The notes below the pieces were generated by a model, which saw only the letters and a program-made list of their open reading frames with translations, had not been told where the DNA came from and made no database searches. From positions 744,001-808,000 of the forward strand of contig NZ_JANBBE010000001.1 of the NCBI RefSeq assembly GCF_024648825.1: a stretch of DNA of 64,000 bases, read 5' to 3'. Shown piece by piece: positions 62,330-64,000 of this stretch. Every line of letters begins with the position of its first letter. The first letter of the stretch is position 1. Both the position numbers and the translations under genes were made by a program. Source of the stretch: Lentzea californiensis. Its GTDB lineage: Bacteria; Actinomycetota; Actinomycetes; Mycobacteriales; Pseudonocardiaceae.

Positions 62330-64000
62330 TCAGCCGCCGGGTGGCGGCTCGCAGATGATCTTGAACTGCGGGTCGTAGCGGACCGTGCGCGACTCGTTGC
62401 GCGACTGGCCCGTGCGGCGGTCCGTGATCGTGCGGGTGTCCGTCACCGAGAAGCCGGGGGAGCCGTTGCTCGCGGAGCACGGGGTCTTGTTGACCTTCTT
62501 CTCCTGCGGCTGGGTGGGGTTGAAGTCGCCGCTGGTCGAGCCGGTGACGTCGTAGTTCTTGGTGCCCCAGAGCTTGATCGTGATCGAGGAGCCCGTCCAG
62601 ATCGTCTGGATGGCGACGCCCGTGTCGTCCGGGTTCGTGAAGGCGATGTCGATCAGGCTGTTGCCCGCGCCGTCCATGAACACGGTGGCCTCGCGGCCCT
62701 TCGGGTACCGCGTGATCCAGTAGCTGTGCTCCTTGTGGCCCGCGTCCTTCATGCCCGCGTAGTAGTACGCGTTGTAGAGCGTGGTCGCGAACTGCGAGAT
62801 ACCGCCACCGACCGCCATCCCGGGGATGCCGTTCTCGATGATGCCCGCCTCGACGTAGCCCTGCGCGGTGCCGCGCGGACCGGTGTACTTGTTGAGGCTG
62901 AACGTCTCCTTGGGCTTCACGATCGCGCCGTTGACCTTCTCGGCCACGACCCGGATGTTGACGCCCGACGCCGGGGCGAAGCCACCGGTCGAGAACTCGC
63001 CGATGACCTCCTTGATGCCCATCTTGTTCGCCTGCTCGGTGGTGACCTTCGCGGGCGTGTGCTTGTACTCGAACTTGACCTCGCGCGCGTCCGTCTTCTT
63101 CAGCGTGTCGAAGTAGGGCTGGAGGTTCTTGTCCCAGTCGAGGTCGAGGCCGTCCACCGACGGCTTGACCGTCGGCCTGCCGCCCTCGAAGACGATCTCG
63201 GCGTCCTTGCCCTGCTTGACCGTGTCCTTGAGCTGAGGCGTGGTGACCTCGGCGAGCTTGTCCTTGTTCGGCGTGACGTTCAGCGCGCCACCCTCACCGG
63301 GGGCGAAGGCCAGCGTGGTGCCGATCTGCTCCGGCGTGAGCGTCGCGTCCTTGCCCTCGCCCTTGATGACGACCGGACCGGACACCGCGGTCTTCACGAC
63401 CTCGTTGAGCGCCTTCTCGACGCCCTCCTTGGTCGTCTTGACCGGGGTGAAGTCCATCGGGACCTCGACCGGGCCGCCGGACGCCCAGTTCGCGACGACC
63501 GCGCCCACGGCGTCCTCGGCCTTGAGCTTCTGGCCGTCGTGCGGCTCGACGGCGACGGGATTCGCGCCCTCGAACTTGATGGTGCCCTCGATCGGCTCGT
63601 GGTCGAGCTTGGGGCGCAGGGCCTCCAGCGCGCCGGACACCTTCGCGTCGTCGGCCTTCGTCGCGACACCGACCTCGCGGCTGGTGAAGAACGAGGTGAC
63701 GCGCGTGAACGGGCTGAGCGGCTGGCTGCCGGCACGCTCGATCGTGCTGTTCCAGTCGAGTTCCAGGCCCGCGGCCTTCGGGTCGAGCTCGGACGTGACG
63801 TCGCCGGCCTTGAGCGCGACGGGCTTGTCCAGGCGCGGGCCGATCTCGTCGCGCAGCTTCTTCTCGGCCTCGTCGTGGCTCATGCCACCGACATCGACGC
63901 CCGCGACCGTCACGCCGCGTGGCACGTTGCCGCTGGAGACGAGCATGTCGAGGCCGTAGAGCAGACCGAAGGCGCCGACCACGGCCGCGGCCACGATCAA
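62330..64000 (-). CDS. VanW-family protein with PG-binding-4 domains (5' end off window)
   Basis: At least 556 residues. The N-terminal membrane anchor (IVAAAVVGAFGLLYGLDML) starts near the window edge and the upstream end may be missing. Two peptidoglycan-binding-4-type domains follow (GVTVAGVDVGGMSHDEAEKKL, repeated at about 160-300). The VanW domain (SGVNIRVVAEKVNGAIVKP, GYVEAGIIENGIPGMAVGGGISQFATTLYNA) is at about 350-430. The C-terminal G5-like tail is rich in Asp/Asn and ends with paired Cys residues (KTPCSASNG and IICEPPPGG). This is a cell-envelope protein; despite the name, no vancomycin-resistance role is implied. Confidence 0.85.
   Translation of the reverse strand: MIVAAAVVGAFGLLYGLDMLVSSGNVPRGVTVAGVDVGGMSHDEAEKKLRDEIGPRLDKPVALKAGDVTSELDPKAAGLELDWNSTIERAGSQPLSPFTRVTSFFTSREVGVATKADDAKVSGALEALRPKLDHEPIEGTIKFEGANPVAVEPHDGQKLKAEDAVGAVVANWASGGPVEVPMDFTPVKTTKEGVEKALNEVVKTAVSGPVVIKGEGKDATLTPEQIGTTLAFAPGEGGALNVTPNKDKLAEVTTPQLKDTVKQGKDAEIVFEGGRPTVKPSVDGLDLDWDKNLQPYFDTLKKTDAREVKFEYKHTPAKVTTEQANKMGIKEVIGEFSTGGFAPASGVNIRVVAEKVNGAIVKPKETFSLNKYTGPRGTAQGYVEAGIIENGIPGMAVGGGISQFATTLYNAYYYAGMKDAGHKEHSYWITRYPKGREATVFMDGAGNSLIDIAFTNPDDTGVAIQTIWTGSSITIKLWGTKNYDVTGSTSGDFNPTQPQEKKVNKTPCSASNGSPGFSVTDTRTITDRRTGQSRNESRTVRYDPQFKIICEPPPGG

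Overview
This is a high-GC actinobacterial chromosome segment. Gene content (HspR-controlled dnaK operon, EtfD- and FadE5-like proteins, WXG100/EspC-like secretion genes, WhiB, DUF5753 regulators, roadblock proteins) and codon use point to the Pseudonocardiaceae (Lentzea/Saccharothrix-like). That placement is an inference; no rRNA is present.

Left chromosomal part (1-32298). Housekeeping and accessory genes alternate: an RNA 2'-O-methyltransferase, pyrE, a three-gene translationally coupled ESX-type secretion cassette, an SDR, a small LANTG-anchored protein with a perfect CRP-type palindrome upstream, an MmyB-type regulator divergent from an aldo/keto reductase, clpB with a HAIR box, a DHA2 exporter, a globin-reductase and glyA. 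glyA sits behind a recognisable ZTP (pfl) riboswitch whose 3' end can hide the glyA ribosome binding site and start. Next come a TetR/epimerase pair with two strong operators, the dnaK-grpE-dnaJ-hspR operon behind two HAIR boxes, a TetR/SMR pair, an EtfD-like electron-transfer protein, a LASTG-anchored surface protein, MarR, a cation-diffusion transporter and dcd.

Integrated element (32329-53438, about 21 kb). tRNA-Gly(CCC) at 32299-32372 is the integration site: its last 44 bases are repeated exactly at 53395-53438. Between the copies lies an actinomycete integrative and conjugative element (AICE): tyrosine integrase, excisionase, RepSA-like initiator, membrane transfer protein, WhiB, FtsK/TraB DNA pump, a GntR (KorSA-like) regulator and a group of XRE/TPR regulators with a phosphotransferase and a HAD hydrolase. 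It carries two defence-type cargo zones of lower GC. Next to attL is a Phd-like antitoxin followed by two RelE-like toxins, between an intact integrase and a relic of another integrase 3' end. Next to attR is a restriction-modification island: C5-cytosine methyltransferase, XamI-like endonuclease, a frameshifted Vsr, a small DUF7669-like protein and an unrecognised 336-residue protein beside a long inverted repeat.

Right chromosomal part (53439-64000). It starts with a compact operon of a DUF4388-like protein and two roadblock-type proteins without the usual conservon partners. Then follow a sodium/solute symporter, a LuxR-type response regulator, a FadE5-like acyl-CoA dehydrogenase whose promoter shares a motif with the etfD promoter 33 kb away, a DUF1206 membrane protein and a VanW-family protein cut by the window edge.

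All family names come from reading protein sequences by eye; no database search was run.
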